From Candidatus Dadabacteria bacterium (GTDB taxonomy: Bacteria > Desulfobacterota_D > UBA1144 > Nemesobacterales > Nemesobacteraceae): a stretch of DNA of 64,000 nt. Where the stretch lies: the NCBI GenBank assembly GCA_951812735.1, contig OX638332.1:938732-1002731 (forward strand), written 5' to 3'. Below the pieces are notes generated by a model. The model had not been told where the DNA came from, ran no database searches, and saw nothing but the letters and a program-made list of their open reading frames with translations. Below are positions 52,763 to 64,000 of this stretch, piece after piece. How positions within the stretch are numbered: position 1 is the first letter of the stretch; each line of letters starts with the position of its first letter. The position numbers and the translations under genes are program-made.

Positions 52763-53020
52763 CTGAATTGAAAAGGAAGTACTATTAAGAATCGGGCGTT
52801 TTTGAGACCAGATCTCAAAAAATTGCTGTTACTTTTCCCAAGAAACTCAATTCATGTGAGATGATTGCTTGCTACAAAGGAAATTTTAACAGTCCATGAG
52901 TTACCGAGAAACTTTTATGATTCGTGGCTAATCATCTGATCTCATTGAAATTTCAGGACCCGATAGTTCTTCTTTACGGGAAGCTCTTTAACCTTATCTT
53001 AACAAAAACAAAATAGTTTC
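52763..53020. other. AT-rich spacer between the peroxidase remnant and nrdJ
   Basis: 258 bp with no gene, RNA or repeat that I can support. The nrdJ control region starts at 53021. Confidence 0.4.
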
Positions 53021-53050
53021 TTGACAAGACCCAATATATTGTGTTTAAAT
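53021..53050 (+). promoter_or_regulatory. nrdJ promoter overlapping an NrdR-type box
   Basis: TTGACA (53021-53026), an 18-base spacer and TTAAAT (53045-53050). The spacer holds CAATATATTG in the palindrome ACCCAATATATTGTGT (53029-53044), close to the NrdR box consensus. A second weaker box, GCAACATATCTTGTGC (53071-53086), lies 42 bases downstream, four helical turns. Binding there would block transcription when nucleotide pools are high. Confidence 0.6.
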
Positions 53051-53061
53051 AGACTTCACGT

Positions 53062-53084
53062 ACAAGATAAGCAACATATCTTGT
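53062..53084 (+). promoter_or_regulatory. Hairpin in the nrdJ leader
   Basis: ACAAGATA and TATCTTGT (8 bp) pair around a 7-base loop. It overlaps the second putative NrdR box and may be an operator or an mRNA structure. No cobalamin riboswitch sequence was recognised. Confidence 0.45.
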
Positions 53085-53132
53085 GCGCGGCCCGGAAGGC
53101 AATGTTTATAAGGAACAAAAAAGGAGGAGAAT

Positions 53133-55610
53133 GTGCCTGGAGATAAGACCCCCCCCGAAATCGTTGCTAATGGAACATCCGATCATAAAACTACAACAGT
53201 TGATGAGCAAAAAGCCCAGGCTCAAGAACCTTCTCCAGAACACGTAAAAGCTCCAAGCGACACCATAGATATCCCTGCAGAAACGATTGACGCCTTCGGC
53301 GGGGACAAGCTCAGGGCTCGGGTTTTTTACGAAAAATACGCTCTTCGCGACATAAAGGGAGAAATAATAGAAAAAACTCCAGAGCAAATGTGGCGAAGGG
53401 TGGCCAAGGAAATAGCCTCACCCGAAGAAAAAAAAGAACTGAGGAAACAGTGGGAGGAGAATTTCTACTGGCTCCTTTCCGATTTCAAATTCATACCTGG
53501 TGGAAGAATCCTCTTCGGAGCCGGTCAGAAGAGAAGAGCCACGCTCCTTAACTGCTACTACATGCCCATAAAGGAAGATTCCATAGAAGGAATATTCGAG
53601 TGGTGCAAGGAGGCCGCCAGGACCTATTCTTTCGGCGGAGGAGTCGGAACCGACATATCGATCCTGAGGCCGAAAGGCTCCCCGGTGAACAATTCAGCCA
53701 TATACTCGACGGGAGCAGTCTCTTTCATGGATCTTCTCTCCACAACGACCGGAACCATAGGACAGGCGGGAAGAAGAGGGGCTCTGATGATAACCATCAA
53801 AGTCGATCATCCAGACATAATGGAGTTTCTCGACATAAAAAACGATGAGGCGAGATCAAAGGTCCAGTTCGCCAACATCTCGGTTAAGGTGGATGACAAG
53901 TTCATGGAGGCTGTGGAAAAAGACACAGATTACGAACTCACCTTCTCAAACGAGAAAACCGAAATAAAAAGAACCGTGCGGGCCCGCCAAATATGGGAAA
54001 AACTGGTCAAATCAGCATGGTCCTCGGCCGAGCCCGGACTTATTTTCTGGGACACGGTTAAGAGGTACTCGCCTACCGAATACGCCAACATGGAAGTAAA
54101 CGGAGTGAACCCATGCAGCGAGCAGGCACTTGAGGATTACGGAAACTGCTGTCTTGGAAACGTAAATCTCTCTATGTTTGTCAAAAATGCCTTTGAGAAA
54201 GATGCAGCGATAGAGTGGGAGGATCTCGAGAAGGCTTTTCACTACAGCGTCAGATTCCTTGATGACATCTTGGACTACAACATCGAAAAACATCCTCTAA
54301 GTTTCCAGACAAAAGCATCTATGAGATCAAGGAGAATAGGAGTCGGATTCACCGGCCTAGGGGACATGCTTGCGAAGCTCAACATAAAATACGATACGCA
54401 CGAAGGTATAAAGTTCACCGACGAGCTTTTCGAGCACGTAAAGAATATCGTTTACGAAGCCAGTTCCGATCTTGCCAAGGAGAAGGGGACTTTCCCTGTG
54501 TTTGACCTCAAAACCCATATCGCAAATCCGTTCGTAAAAAGCATGCGTGATAATGTGATGAGCAAGATAAAGAAGCAGGGTCTTAGAAACGCGTGCATAC
54601 TCACGGTCCCTCCTGTAGGAAGCGGTTCTGTTCTCGCGGGGACCACAAGCGGAGTCGAGCCCATGTTCGCCCTGTCTTATCTCCGACGCTCGGAATCCCT
54701 GTCGGAAGGAGAATTCAAGGTTTATCATCCGCTGGTATCGGAGTACATGGAGAAATCTGGACTGGATAACGAGGCGGATCTTCCAGACACGTTCGTCACC
54801 TCCCACGAGATAGAACCGGAGATGCGGGTACGCATGCAAGCCGCAATCCAGAAGCACATAGATTCATGCATATCAAGTACCGTGAATCTTCCCAAAGACA
54901 TAAGCCTTGAGGAAGTTGAGAAGATATATTTTCTTTCTTGGAAGCTTGGCTGTAAGGGAGTAACCGTCTACAGAGAAGGTTCCAGGGAAGGGATACTGAT
55001 AACAGAAGAACAAGCAAAAGAAAAAACAAACTCTCCACCCCGGGATGAAGGGATGTCAACCACCCACTCCAACCTCACACCATCCCCTCATCCCTCTCAA
55101 AAAGAAACGGTAAAACCTGTCACAAGACCCCAAGTCTTGGAAGGGTTTACCGAGGCGATTAAAACTGGGTATGGGAATCTCTACGTGACTGTAAACAGTT
55201 ACGAAGGCAAGCCGTTTGAAGTTTTTGTCCAGATTGGGAAATCTGGATTTACTACGATGGCGGATGCCGAGGCAACTGGAAGGCTGATATCTCTGTCTCT
55301 GAGGTCTGGGGTCGATGTCAGAGATGTCGTGGAACAGCTGGAGGCCATTGGAGGTTCCTCACCAGTTTTTTCGGGGGGTAGGGTTATAATGTCCGTCCCC
55401 GACGCCATAGCTAAAGTGCTAAGAAGCCATTTCGTCACGAAGGAAAAAACCAGCGACGAAGTCGGCCCAGCCATGGAAGCAAATGGCAGCACCCAGAAGG
55501 TCTCAACGGACCTTATCCTTGAGCAATGCCCGGATTGCGGAAGCAGGGCACTTGCTTTTGAATCGGGTTGCGTTACCTGTAGGGGTTGCGGATTCTCGAA
55601 GTGCAGCTAG
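53133..55610 (+). CDS. nrdJ: Adenosylcobalamin-dependent ribonucleotide reductase (class II)
   Basis: 825 residues, GTG start with AAAGGAGGAG 5 bases before. It makes deoxyribonucleotides with a B12-generated radical. NPCSEQALEDYGNCCLGNVN holds the active-site Cys and Glu, and SRRIGVGFTGLGDMLA lies in the barrel. After about residue 620 a low-complexity linker (AKEKTNSPPRDEGMSTTHSN) leads to a TSCPD-type domain (VLEGFTEAIKTGYGNLYVTV) and a C-terminal zinc ribbon with CPDC and CRGC. The first 40 residues are an unusual Glu- and Pro-rich extension. It converges on the ATP synthase operon. Confidence 0.93.
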   Translation: MPGDKTPPEIVANGTSDHKTTTVDEQKAQAQEPSPEHVKAPSDTIDIPAETIDAFGGDKLRARVFYEKYALRDIKGEIIEKTPEQMWRRVAKEIASPEEKKELRKQWEENFYWLLSDFKFIPGGRILFGAGQKRRATLLNCYYMPIKEDSIEGIFEWCKEAARTYSFGGGVGTDISILRPKGSPVNNSAIYSTGAVSFMDLLSTTTGTIGQAGRRGALMITIKVDHPDIMEFLDIKNDEARSKVQFANISVKVDDKFMEAVEKDTDYELTFSNEKTEIKRTVRARQIWEKLVKSAWSSAEPGLIFWDTVKRYSPTEYANMEVNGVNPCSEQALEDYGNCCLGNVNLSMFVKNAFEKDAAIEWEDLEKAFHYSVRFLDDILDYNIEKHPLSFQTKASMRSRRIGVGFTGLGDMLAKLNIKYDTHEGIKFTDELFEHVKNIVYEASSDLAKEKGTFPVFDLKTHIANPFVKSMRDNVMSKIKKQGLRNACILTVPPVGSGSVLAGTTSGVEPMFALSYLRRSESLSEGEFKVYHPLVSEYMEKSGLDNEADLPDTFVTSHEIEPEMRVRMQAAIQKHIDSCISSTVNLPKDISLEEVEKIYFLSWKLGCKGVTVYREGSREGILITEEQAKEKTNSPPRDEGMSTTHSNLTPSPHPSQKETVKPVTRPQVLEGFTEAIKTGYGNLYVTVNSYEGKPFEVFVQIGKSGFTTMADAEATGRLISLSLRSGVDVRDVVEQLEAIGGSSPVFSGGRVIMSVPDAIAKVLRSHFVTKEKTSDEVGPAMEANGSTQKVSTDLILEQCPDCGSRALAFESGCVTCRGCGFSKCS

Positions 55611-55642
55611 GTCCCCCGCGGGCCAAACTTCAAAAAGGGTGA

Positions 55643-56044
55643 TTACTCTCCCACTCTGGCGCGCGCTATCCTCAGTTTTTTATCAAGTTCTTCTCTTTGT
55701 GAGGGTTCTGCGTCTTGAAACTCGTCAATTTCTCTCTGAAAAGTCTCGGCATCTTTTCTAGCAGCCGCGACATCGACTTCTTCGGGATCCTCCGACTGGT
55801 CGGTGAGAATGCTGATGGTATCATCCTTTACGTCCGCAAGACCGCCATGGATTATGAGCGTGTTTTCTCCCGACTCCTCGGTCTTGAACCTGAGTCTCCC
55901 GGGAAAAAGTACTGAGAGAAAAGGCACGTGACCCGGCAAAACGCCGAACTCCCCCATCTGGCCTGGAGCGACCAGTTCCTCAACCTCGCCGTCAAACACG
56001 AGCTTTTCGGGGGTTATTATTTTGAGTCGCAATTTTTCAGCCAA
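55643..56044 (-). CDS. atpC: F-type ATP synthase epsilon subunit
   Basis: 133 residues. The N-terminal beta-sandwich shows LRLKIITPEKLVFDGEVEEL and VLPGHVPFLSVLFPG, with the GELGVLPGH-type turn of epsilon subunits. A helical C-terminal part ends the protein. It is the last gene of the atp operon and sits 15 bp after atpD. It couples rotation and inhibits the ATPase when its C-terminal helices extend. Confidence 0.93.
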   Translation of the reverse strand: MAEKLRLKIITPEKLVFDGEVEELVAPGQMGEFGVLPGHVPFLSVLFPGRLRFKTEESGENTLIIHGGLADVKDDTISILTDQSEDPEEVDVAAARKDAETFQREIDEFQDAEPSQREELDKKLRIARARVGE

Positions 56045-56059
56045 TTTTCAAATCTCCCG

Positions 56060-58419
<2,360 letters not shown>

Positions 58420-58439
58420 TATCCCTTCCCGCTAGTGTG

Positions 58440-59957
58440 TCAGGCAAGCTCGCCTAACTGGTTTTTAAGTTCGTCAAGCGCAGCCACAAGCTTTTCCTCA
58501 AGTTCGTCTGAGATGACTTTTTTCTCCTTTATTTCCGCCAGGTGCTCGGGGTACTTCGATTCAAGGAAAGAAGACATCTCCCTTTCGTATTTTCTCACCG
58601 CGGAGATCGGATAGTCATCAACATAGCCGTTTGTAACGGCAAATATGATCAGAATCTGCTTTTCAACCGCCTGCGGCTCGTACTGATCCTGCTTGAGGGC
58701 TTCTACAAGCCTGCTTCCCCGGGCAAGCTGATTCTGGGTTACCTTATCAAGATCGGAAGCGAACTGCGCGAACGCCTCGACCTCCCTGTACTGGGCAAGC
58801 TCAAGCCTCAGGGTTCCGGCGACGTTTTTCATCGCCTTTATCTGCGCGCTTCCCCCTACCCTGGAAACTGAAAGACCGACGTTAATCGCGGGGCGGACAC
58901 CCGAGTAGAAAAGATCGCTCTCAAGGTATATCTGCCCGTCGGTAATGGAAATCACGTTTGTTGGAATGTAAGCGGAAACGTCGCCCGCCTGCGTTTCAAT
59001 TATGGGAAGCGCCGTAAGAGAACCGCCTCCGTCCTCGTCTCTCATCTTGGCAGCACGCTCAAGAAGTCTGGAGTGAAGATAGAAAACGTCTCCCGGGTAC
59101 GCCTCGCGTCCCGGCGGTCTCTTGAGAAGAAGCGAGAGCTGACGATACGACCACGCATGTTTTGTCAGATCATCGTATATTATGAGCGCGTGGCGTCCGC
59201 TGTCCCTGAAGTACTCTCCCATGGCGCAGCCGGAAAAAGGAGCCAGAAACTGAAAAGGCGCCGGCGTGCTGGCCGTAGCGGAGACTATGGTCGTGTACTT
59301 CATGGCGTCATGCTCCTTAAGCTTGTCGACGACCTGAGCCACGGTTGACTGTTTCTGTCCTATGGCCACGTATATGCAGTGAACGTCTTCTTCTCTCTGA
59401 TTTATTATCGTGTCAATAGCGATAGCGGTCTTTCCAACCTGGCGGTCCCCCAAGATAAGTTCCCTCTGCCCCCTTCCTATCGGTATCATGGAATCAACGG
59501 ACTTAAGCCCGGTCTGAAGGGGTTCGTTCACCGACTGGCGGTAGATGACTCCAGGGGCCTTTACCTCAATCTGCTTTGTTCCATCAGCAGCTATTTCGCC
59601 GAGACCGTCAATCGGCCTTCCAAGCGCGTCAACCACCCTTCCGCCAAGGGCGTCCCCGACTGGCACCTCGGCGATGCGCCCCGTGCGCTTTACCGTTCCT
59701 CCTTCGCTCAGGTGGGAGTCTTCTCCGAAAAGAGCGACACCGACATTGTCTTCTTCAAGGTTCAGGACAAGTCCGGTAATCCCGCCGTCAAACTCTACAA
59801 GTTCTCCCGCTACTGCCTGGTCAAGACCGTAAACCCGGGCAATACCATCGCCGACGGAGATAATCGTCCCGACTTCTTCGGTGTCCACCTTTCGTTCATA
59901 GCCTTTTATCCTGTTTCTCAGAATTTCGCCTATACTTTCTGCTTTTAGTTCCTGCAT
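58440..59957 (-). CDS. atpA: F-type ATP synthase alpha subunit
   Basis: 505 residues. Walker [15 protein letters not shown] is near residue 170. The [20 protein letters not shown] stretch, [14 protein letters not shown] at the start and [20 protein letters not shown] near 375 are alpha hallmarks. It forms the hexamer with beta and binds nucleotide without catalysis. It lies 33 bp after atpH. Confidence 0.96.
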   Translation of the reverse strand: MQELKAESIGEILRNRIKGYERKVDTEEVGTIISVGDGIARVYGLDQAVAGELVEFDGGITGLVLNLEEDNVGVALFGEDSHLSEGGTVKRTGRIAEVPVGDALGGRVVDALGRPIDGLGEIAADGTKQIEVKAPGVIYRQSVNEPLQTGLKSVDSMIPIGRGQRELILGDRQVGKTAIAIDTIINQREEDVHCIYVAIGQKQSTVAQVVDKLKEHDAMKYTTIVSATASTPAPFQFLAPFSGCAMGEYFRDSGRHALIIYDDLTKHAWSYRQLSLLLKRPPGREAYPGDVFYLHSRLLERAAKMRDEDGGGSLTALPIIETQAGDVSAYIPTNVISITDGQIYLESDLFYSGVRPAINVGLSVSRVGGSAQIKAMKNVAGTLRLELAQYREVEAFAQFASDLDKVTQNQLARGSRLVEALKQDQYEPQAVEKQILIIFAVTNGYVDDYPISAVRKYEREMSSFLESKYPEHLAEIKEKKVISDELEEKLVAALDELKNQLGELA

Positions 59958-59990
59958 TGCTAACTCCTTTGGAATTACTAACTGTTGAGA

Positions 59991-60533
59991 TTAGGACGGA
60001 GAAAGAATACCTCTTATTCTCTCAAGCTGTGTCCTGACGCTGTTATCGTAAACCTTGTCTCCTACCTGTGCTTTTATTCCACCTATCATTGAAGGGTCAA
60101 CCTTAAGCGACACCTCAACCGTTTTTCCGGTCGCCACGCGAAGCGCCGTGCTAAGTCTCTCGATATCGCTTTGGCTAAGATCCCTAGCCGAAGTAATCTC
60201 GGCCGTCACTTTTCCTACCGCTTCATCAAGTCTTGCAAGCACAGCTTCCTTAGAGCCGAGAAGCGCCGCAACCTTCTCCATCTCCAAAACGAGCAGAATA
60301 AATCTTTTCGTAATCTCGAGAAAAGACGCCGCCTCGAGAAAATCCTCCACGACCGCTTTTTTCTCTTCCGTAGAAAACACCGTGCTTAAAAAAACATCCC
60401 GTAACTCCCCCGAACTGCAGAGCTGTTCAAGGAAACTCTCCACATCAGCTCTTATCCCCAAAAGTTCGCGTTCATCCGCCGCGGAATCCACAAGCGCCGA
60501 GACAAGATCTCTCAGTGTCGCAACTGTTGCCAT
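59991..60533 (-). CDS. atpH: F-type ATP synthase delta subunit
   Basis: 180 residues, helical N-terminal half and a C-terminal SMIGGIKAQVGDKVYDNSVRTQLERI typical of delta, shortened here to MIGGIKAQVGDKVYDNSV. It links F1 to the b stalk. Its start overlaps the atpF end by 22 bases. Confidence 0.9.
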   Translation of the reverse strand: MATVATLRDLVSALVDSAADERELLGIRADVESFLEQLCSSGELRDVFLSTVFSTEEKKAVVEDFLEAASFLEITKRFILLVLEMEKVAALLGSKEAVLARLDEAVGKVTAEITSARDLSQSDIERLSTALRVATGKTVEVSLKVDPSMIGGIKAQVGDKVYDNSVRTQLERIRGILSPS

Positions 60534-61021
60534 TTCCCTTCCTCTATCATTTTTACGAAATCGTCAACCGAATCGGTCGTAAAATCCGCATCCACCCGTT
60601 CTCTTATCATCTTTTCGGCAAGCGCAAGCGCCGAGTCAACCACTTCTGACTGTATCTCGGAGACCGCCTTTGTAGTCTCGAGACGAACCGTGTCCTCGAC
60701 TTCCTTTTTTATCATTTCGCAGCTTTTCTCCGCCGCGGAGACAAGTTCACCCCTTTCATTCTCGCCCTGTTTTCTTATGTTTTCCTGAAGAGCCGCTATC
60801 TCCGAGGAGACCGCATCAAGTTTCGCCGAGTATTCCTCAAGCGTCATCTTCGCCTGCTCAGCCGCCTTTGCAGCCCTGTCCACTTCCGAGCGAAGCCTTT
60901 CCTTTCTGTTTTTCAGAAAAGAGAGAAAGGGCTTTTTGATAAGGTATATGATAAGGGCCAGAAGCAGACCCAAGTTAACGGCGTACTTTATTACAAACAC
61001 CCAGTCAAAATGGCTATCCAA
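60512..61021 (-). CDS. atpF: F-type ATP synthase b subunit
   Basis: 169 residues. One membrane segment near the N-terminus (about 9-26, VIKYAVNLGLLLALIIYLI) is followed by a long charged helix (about 35-165). That is the peripheral stalk. It is one of two b-type proteins encoded side by side. Confidence 0.88.
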   Translation of the reverse strand: MDSHFDWVFVIKYAVNLGLLLALIIYLIKKPFLSFLKNRKERLRSEVDRAAKAAEQAKMTLEEYSAKLDAVSSEIAALQENIRKQGENERGELVSAAEKSCEMIKKEVEDTVRLETTKAVSEIQSEVVDSALALAEKMIRERVDADFTTDSVDDFVKMIEEGKWQQLRH

Positions 61022-61066
61022 TTAGTTGTTCCCCCGGAAAATTAAAATCCGCAGCAAGTTTCATAA

Positions 61067-61576
61067 CTACACCCCCTTTCTCAATACCCGGTTGCTTATT
61101 TCCGCTGCGAGTGACTCTACCTCATCCCGTAAATCCGTCCTTATCTTCGCAACTTCGCTCTCAAGAGTCCCTCTCGCACCCTCAAGTTCCGCTTGGGCAG
61201 CCTCTCTCGCCGAAAGCAGCATCTTTGAAGATTCGTTTTGCCCCTGCTGGCGGAGTTCGTTTCTTGTCTCGGTCGCCTGGGCCCTCGCCTCAGCAAGTTT
61301 CTCGTTGTACTCGGCGATCGCACCCTCGGCCTTACGGGTCATCTCTTCAGCTTCCCTAAGAGTGCCCGCAGTAAGCTCCTCTCTTCTGTCCCAGACCCCG
61401 AGAAGCGGGCGGAAAATAAGCCTGTTTAGAAGAAAAAGCCCCACCAGAAAAATAACAAGCTGAATTCCTAGCGTTTTATCGACGCTTAGCATATCCTCTG
61501 CAGCACTTGCCGGGGAAACGACTGCCAAGGTGAAAATCACAGCATATAGAAATGTCTTAAGATCACTGAATCTCAT
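61067..61576 (-). CDS. F-type ATP synthase b' subunit
   Basis: 169 residues from ATG 61576; a longer frame from 61651 overlaps the antiporter gene. A hydrophobic N-terminus (about 8-26, resembling a signal peptide ending SPASA) precedes a second membrane segment (about 36-55, LVIFLVGLFLLNRLIF) and then a long charged helix. The pair b'/b forms a heterodimeric stalk as in many deltaproteobacteria, cyanobacteria and alphaproteobacteria. It is the first atp gene in the operon, 22 bp after the antiporter. Confidence 0.85.
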   Translation of the reverse strand: MRFSDLKTFLYAVIFTLAVVSPASAAEDMLSVDKTLGIQLVIFLVGLFLLNRLIFRPLLGVWDRREELTAGTLREAEEMTRKAEGAIAEYNEKLAEARAQATETRNELRQQGQNESSKMLLSAREAAQAELEGARGTLESEVAKIRTDLRDEVESLAAEISNRVLRKGV

Positions 61577-61598
61577 GATTAACCTGGTTTTAAGATGA

Positions 61599-62885
61599 TT
61601 ATTCGCTAAACCGTGTTTTGGCCAGCTCACGCTCCTTGCTTTCATTCTCAAACATCCATTTTAAAAGCGGGGGTACTATGAAGGTCGTTAGTATGACCAT
61701 GGCCGTAACGGCAGAGAAAAGATCGGTTTTGAAAACACCGTGCACAAGACCGATCTTCGCGAAAATAAGCCCAACCTCACCTCGTGGGATCATTCCGACG
61801 CCAACTATACTTTTTCTTACGCCTTTTTCATAGACCACGTAACCGCTCGCGTATTTCCCGATAACCGCCACCGCGAAAAGAATTAAAGCGATTGATATTA
61901 CCATAATATTTTCAGATACAAAGGGGTTAAACACAGAAATATCCACGGCGGCGCCCACCATCACGAAAAATATGGGGGCAAAAAAGTGCGAAACGGGCTT
62001 TATGCCGCCCTCAATAGTTTTGAACTGGTCGGTCTCGCGAAGAACCAGACCGGCCGCAAATGCCCCCACTATGGGAGCAAGAGAAAAAAGATTCGAGCAA
62101 TAGGCATAGACAAAGCAGAAGGCTATTGCCATAATCCAAACGAGGTTGTTGTTGTCGATCCGGGCGAAAAACCCGAAGATCTTGGGAGCGAGAATCCTGC
62201 CAAGAAGTATTGAAACGGCAAGGAAACCGAAAGCTTTTACCGTTATAAAGGCAATCGAACCGAAGGTTATCTGCCCTGCTCCCGCAGTATCCGATCCAAA
62301 AGAACTCACTATGCCGCTTACGACCCCGAGAATTATAAGCCCGAGCACATCATCTATTATGGCGGCAGTGAGAACTATTCTGGCTTCTTTTGTCTGGAGC
62401 CGGTCAAGGTCCGCTAGAACCCTGGCGGTAATCCCGACGCTGGTGGCGGTGAGCGTCGCCCCAGTCACTATGGCCACCAGTCCGACCATACCGGCTTCGA
62501 GATTGAGTATGGAGAATTGCTGGAAATAGATTATGGAGAAGTACCCCATCACAAACGGCAGCACTACCCCTACTATGGCGACAAGCGCAGAGACGGGACC
62601 TACTTTTATCAGATCCACAAGTCTGGTTTCAAGGCCTATTTCAAAAAGAAGAAGAACAACCCCTATTTCCGCCAGCAGGTGAAAAACATCGTATCCGACC
62701 ATACCCTCGACAGACGGAATAAGAGCCAAAACGCTTGCGCTCAGAATGACCCCGGCAAGAAGTTCCCCGAGAACAGAGGGCTGTCCAATTTTTTCGGCCA
62801 GCCGACCGAAGGCTTTGGCGAAAACAAGAATTATCAGAAGATAAAGAATGAATTTTTCTACTGATAAATGCTCAACGTATTCCAT
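61599..62885 (-). CDS. Cation/proton antiporter, CPA2 family
   Basis: 428 residues with about 12 membrane segments. The N-terminus has the family's GQPSVLGELLAGVILS motif and LLLFEIGLET. The paired acidic ion-binding site is seen near residue 160 in the AIIDDVLGLIILG motif. A final helix with MIPRGEVGLIFA lies near 365. It lacks a regulatory TrkA or CBS domain. It swaps Na+ or K+ for protons. It is directly upstream of the ATP synthase genes in the same direction, so shared expression is likely. Confidence 0.88.
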   Translation of the reverse strand: MEYVEHLSVEKFILYLLIILVFAKAFGRLAEKIGQPSVLGELLAGVILSASVLALIPSVEGMVGYDVFHLLAEIGVVLLLFEIGLETRLVDLIKVGPVSALVAIVGVVLPFVMGYFSIIYFQQFSILNLEAGMVGLVAIVTGATLTATSVGITARVLADLDRLQTKEARIVLTAAIIDDVLGLIILGVVSGIVSSFGSDTAGAGQITFGSIAFITVKAFGFLAVSILLGRILAPKIFGFFARIDNNNLVWIMAIAFCFVYAYCSNLFSLAPIVGAFAAGLVLRETDQFKTIEGGIKPVSHFFAPIFFVMVGAAVDISVFNPFVSENIMVISIALILFAVAVIGKYASGYVVYEKGVRKSIVGVGMIPRGEVGLIFAKIGLVHGVFKTDLFSAVTAMVILTTFIVPPLLKWMFENESKERELAKTRFSE

Positions 62886-63231
62886 TGTCTCATCTTGGGA
62901 AATCTGGGGGTTCTTGTCAGATTAGAAAGCAGTTTACTATCACAAAACAGGCTCACTGTCAAAAAAACGCTGAATTGTTCAGAGAATTCCAGAGGATTCA
63001 ACAGATACGGAAATCGTATTCAAGCCTTCCGGTTAATTTTCCAAAACCGTAGCACCTCAAGTCACAGGAATTCTTCTCCCGCGCAGTCTCTGAGATAATC
63101 GACGTCACAAACGCATCTCATTACCACCTGGAGAAATGTCTGAGCATCTTTTTTGGGCTTACCCATGCATGTTCGCTTCAGGTTAAAAAAAACTTTGCAT
63201 TTTCTGAATTTACCGACATATTTCCCCGTTT
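62886..63231. other. Intergenic region between antiporter and pyruvate kinase
   Basis: 346 bp. The divergent genes probably have promoters here, but I cannot name convincing boxes. No RNA gene, repeat or small gene stands out. There is no ribosome-binding site before the pyk ATG. Confidence 0.4.
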
Positions 63232-64000
63232 ATGAAGTCCTTTAGAAAAACCAAGATAATCTGCACCGCCGGCCCATCCACAAGTTCGTACAATATGCTG
63301 ATGAAAATGTACGAAGCGGGTATGACTGCTGTACGTCTTAATATGTCGCACGGCACTCACGAAAGCCACCTTGAAGTAATTGAAACAGTGAGGTCCATCA
63401 ACAGGGAAGTTGGAGATTCAATCGCCCTGATACTTGACACCCAAGGACCTGAGATCAGAACCGGGGTTCTGCAAAGCGACCTGCATATAAGCGAGGGAGA
63501 CGTAATCACAGTGTCCGTAAGACTGGGTGACGTTGAAGAATCCTCAATTCATATTAACTATGAGGACATTATCAACGAGGTTCAGATAGGAGAGAAGATA
63601 ACCGTGGACAACGGTCTCATAAACCTGAAAATACTCGAGAAAGATCACGGAACCATGAAATGCAAAGTAATTGACGGCGGAACCATGAAGAGCAACCGTC
63701 ATGTCAATCTGCCCGGTGTAAGGGTCAATCTTCCCTCAATAACGGACAAGGACAAGGCAGATATAGAGTTTGGAGTCAAAAACGAAGTCGATTACATAGC
63801 CCTTTCTTTCGTCAGGGAAGCACAAGACGTTTTGGAACTCAGGGAACTTCTAGGAGCCGACGGGGAGGGAATAAAAATCATCTCTAAGATCGAAGATCAG
63901 GAGGGGGTGCGCAACGTGGAGGAAATCGTTGAAGCATCGGACGCAGTCATGGTCGCAAGAGGGGATCTCGGCATTGAAATAAGCATTGAGGAATTGCCAG
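63232..64000 (+). CDS. pyk: Pyruvate kinase, N-terminal part (3' partial)
   Basis: 256 residues run off the right edge with no stop. The start has KTKIICTAGPSTSS (usual TKIVCTIGPAS region), LNMSHGTHESH (N-M/F-S-H-G), ALILDTQGPEIRTG and SFVREAQDV. KIEDQEGVRN and MVARGDLGIEI carry the Lys and the metal-binding Glu and Asp. It makes pyruvate and ATP in the last step of glycolysis and would use products of the GH65/HAD pathway. ATG follows without an apparent ribosome-binding site. Confidence 0.95.
   Translation, partial: MKSFRKTKIICTAGPSTSSYNMLMKMYEAGMTAVRLNMSHGTHESHLEVIETVRSINREVGDSIALILDTQGPEIRTGVLQSDLHISEGDVITVSVRLGDVEESSIHINYEDIINEVQIGEKITVDNGLINLKILEKDHGTMKCKVIDGGTMKSNRHVNLPGVRVNLPSITDKDKADIEFGVKNEVDYIALSFVREAQDVLELRELLGADGEGIKIISKIEDQEGVRNVEEIVEASDAVMVARGDLGIEISIEELP

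Noticed and set aside
52603-52818. A 71-residue minus-strand open frame
   Set aside because: It is antisense to the peroxidase remnant and has no ribosome-binding site or recognisable sequence.
53040-53132. Cobalamin riboswitch before nrdJ
   Set aside because: No B12 box or related conserved core could be found; the structure seen is a simple hairpin.
63178-63369. A 63-residue minus-strand frame at the start of pyruvate kinase
   Set aside because: It is antisense to pyk and shows no ribosome-binding site.

Overview
The window comes from a Gram-negative bacterium. It has an outer-membrane porin, periplasmic-type signal peptides, an undecaprenyl-diphosphatase and a cytoplasmic-membrane ATP synthase with separate b and b' subunits. 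Base composition is roughly balanced. The b/b' stator layout, a vitamin B12-dependent ribonucleotide reductase and a deoxyhypusine-synthase-like gene fit a deltaproteobacteria-like or candidate-phylum lineage such as Dadabacteria. That placement is an inference with low confidence. Several genes seem to be transcribed with little or no leader.

Layout. 1-2860: end of a sulfotransferase, two short-chain dehydrogenases and an SRPBCC protein, an AT-richer tailoring cluster. 2946-9163: housekeeping genes (pgeF, an rluD-type pseudouridine synthase, a SAM hydrolase, an MBL hydrolase, pyrF, ispH, a small hypothetical gene, an SDR), then tRNA-Glu(CTC). 9577-13812: a disaccharide phosphorylase operon (HAD mutase, GH65) with a PAP-phosphatase-like gene. 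13924-18348: puuD-like, uvrA and uppP on the minus strand. 18422-24201: carbonic anhydrase, htpX, mnmG, a 57-residue acidic small ORF, and a secreted protein/ECF sigma/membrane protein cluster. 24298-28780: a YyaL-type protein, a Nudix hydrolase, a methyltransferase, tRNA-Arg(CCG) and a uracil-DNA glycosylase. 28934-30220: a TnpB element whose right end forms the start of leuS. 30202-33763: leuS and a deoxyhypusine-synthase-like gene. 33988-35374: a complete ISNCY-like insertion sequence with a frameshifted transposase. 35586-42702: porin, methyltransferase, Cache-type surface protein, thiE, argH, mscS-type channel, DUF924.

42700-52800 is a patchwork accessory region. It holds a partial duplicate of the DUF924 gene end, IS-end-like repeats, a membrane coiled-coil protein, an SRAP peptidase, a DUF2971-like protein with a duplicated leader, IS3 and IS1182 remnants, and a decayed phage tail module. 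The tail module has a 66-bp tandem repeat, an in-frame TGA, a 175-bp duplication around an inserted membrane gene, and a heme-peroxidase remnant at its edge. 53021-64000 returns to core genes: NrdR-type promoter and nrdJ, the atpF'-atpF-atpH-atpA-atpG-atpD-atpC operon behind a cation/proton antiporter, and the start of pyruvate kinase.

The core genes work in nucleotide supply and repair (nrdJ, pyrF, uvrA, udg), translation (leuS, mnmG, rluD, tRNAs), isoprenoid and envelope precursors (ispH, uppP), trehalose/maltose phosphorolysis and energy conversion. The most unusual parts are the inverted-repeat-bounded TnpB element fused to the leuS start and the layered phage/IS patchwork at 42.7-52.8 kb.
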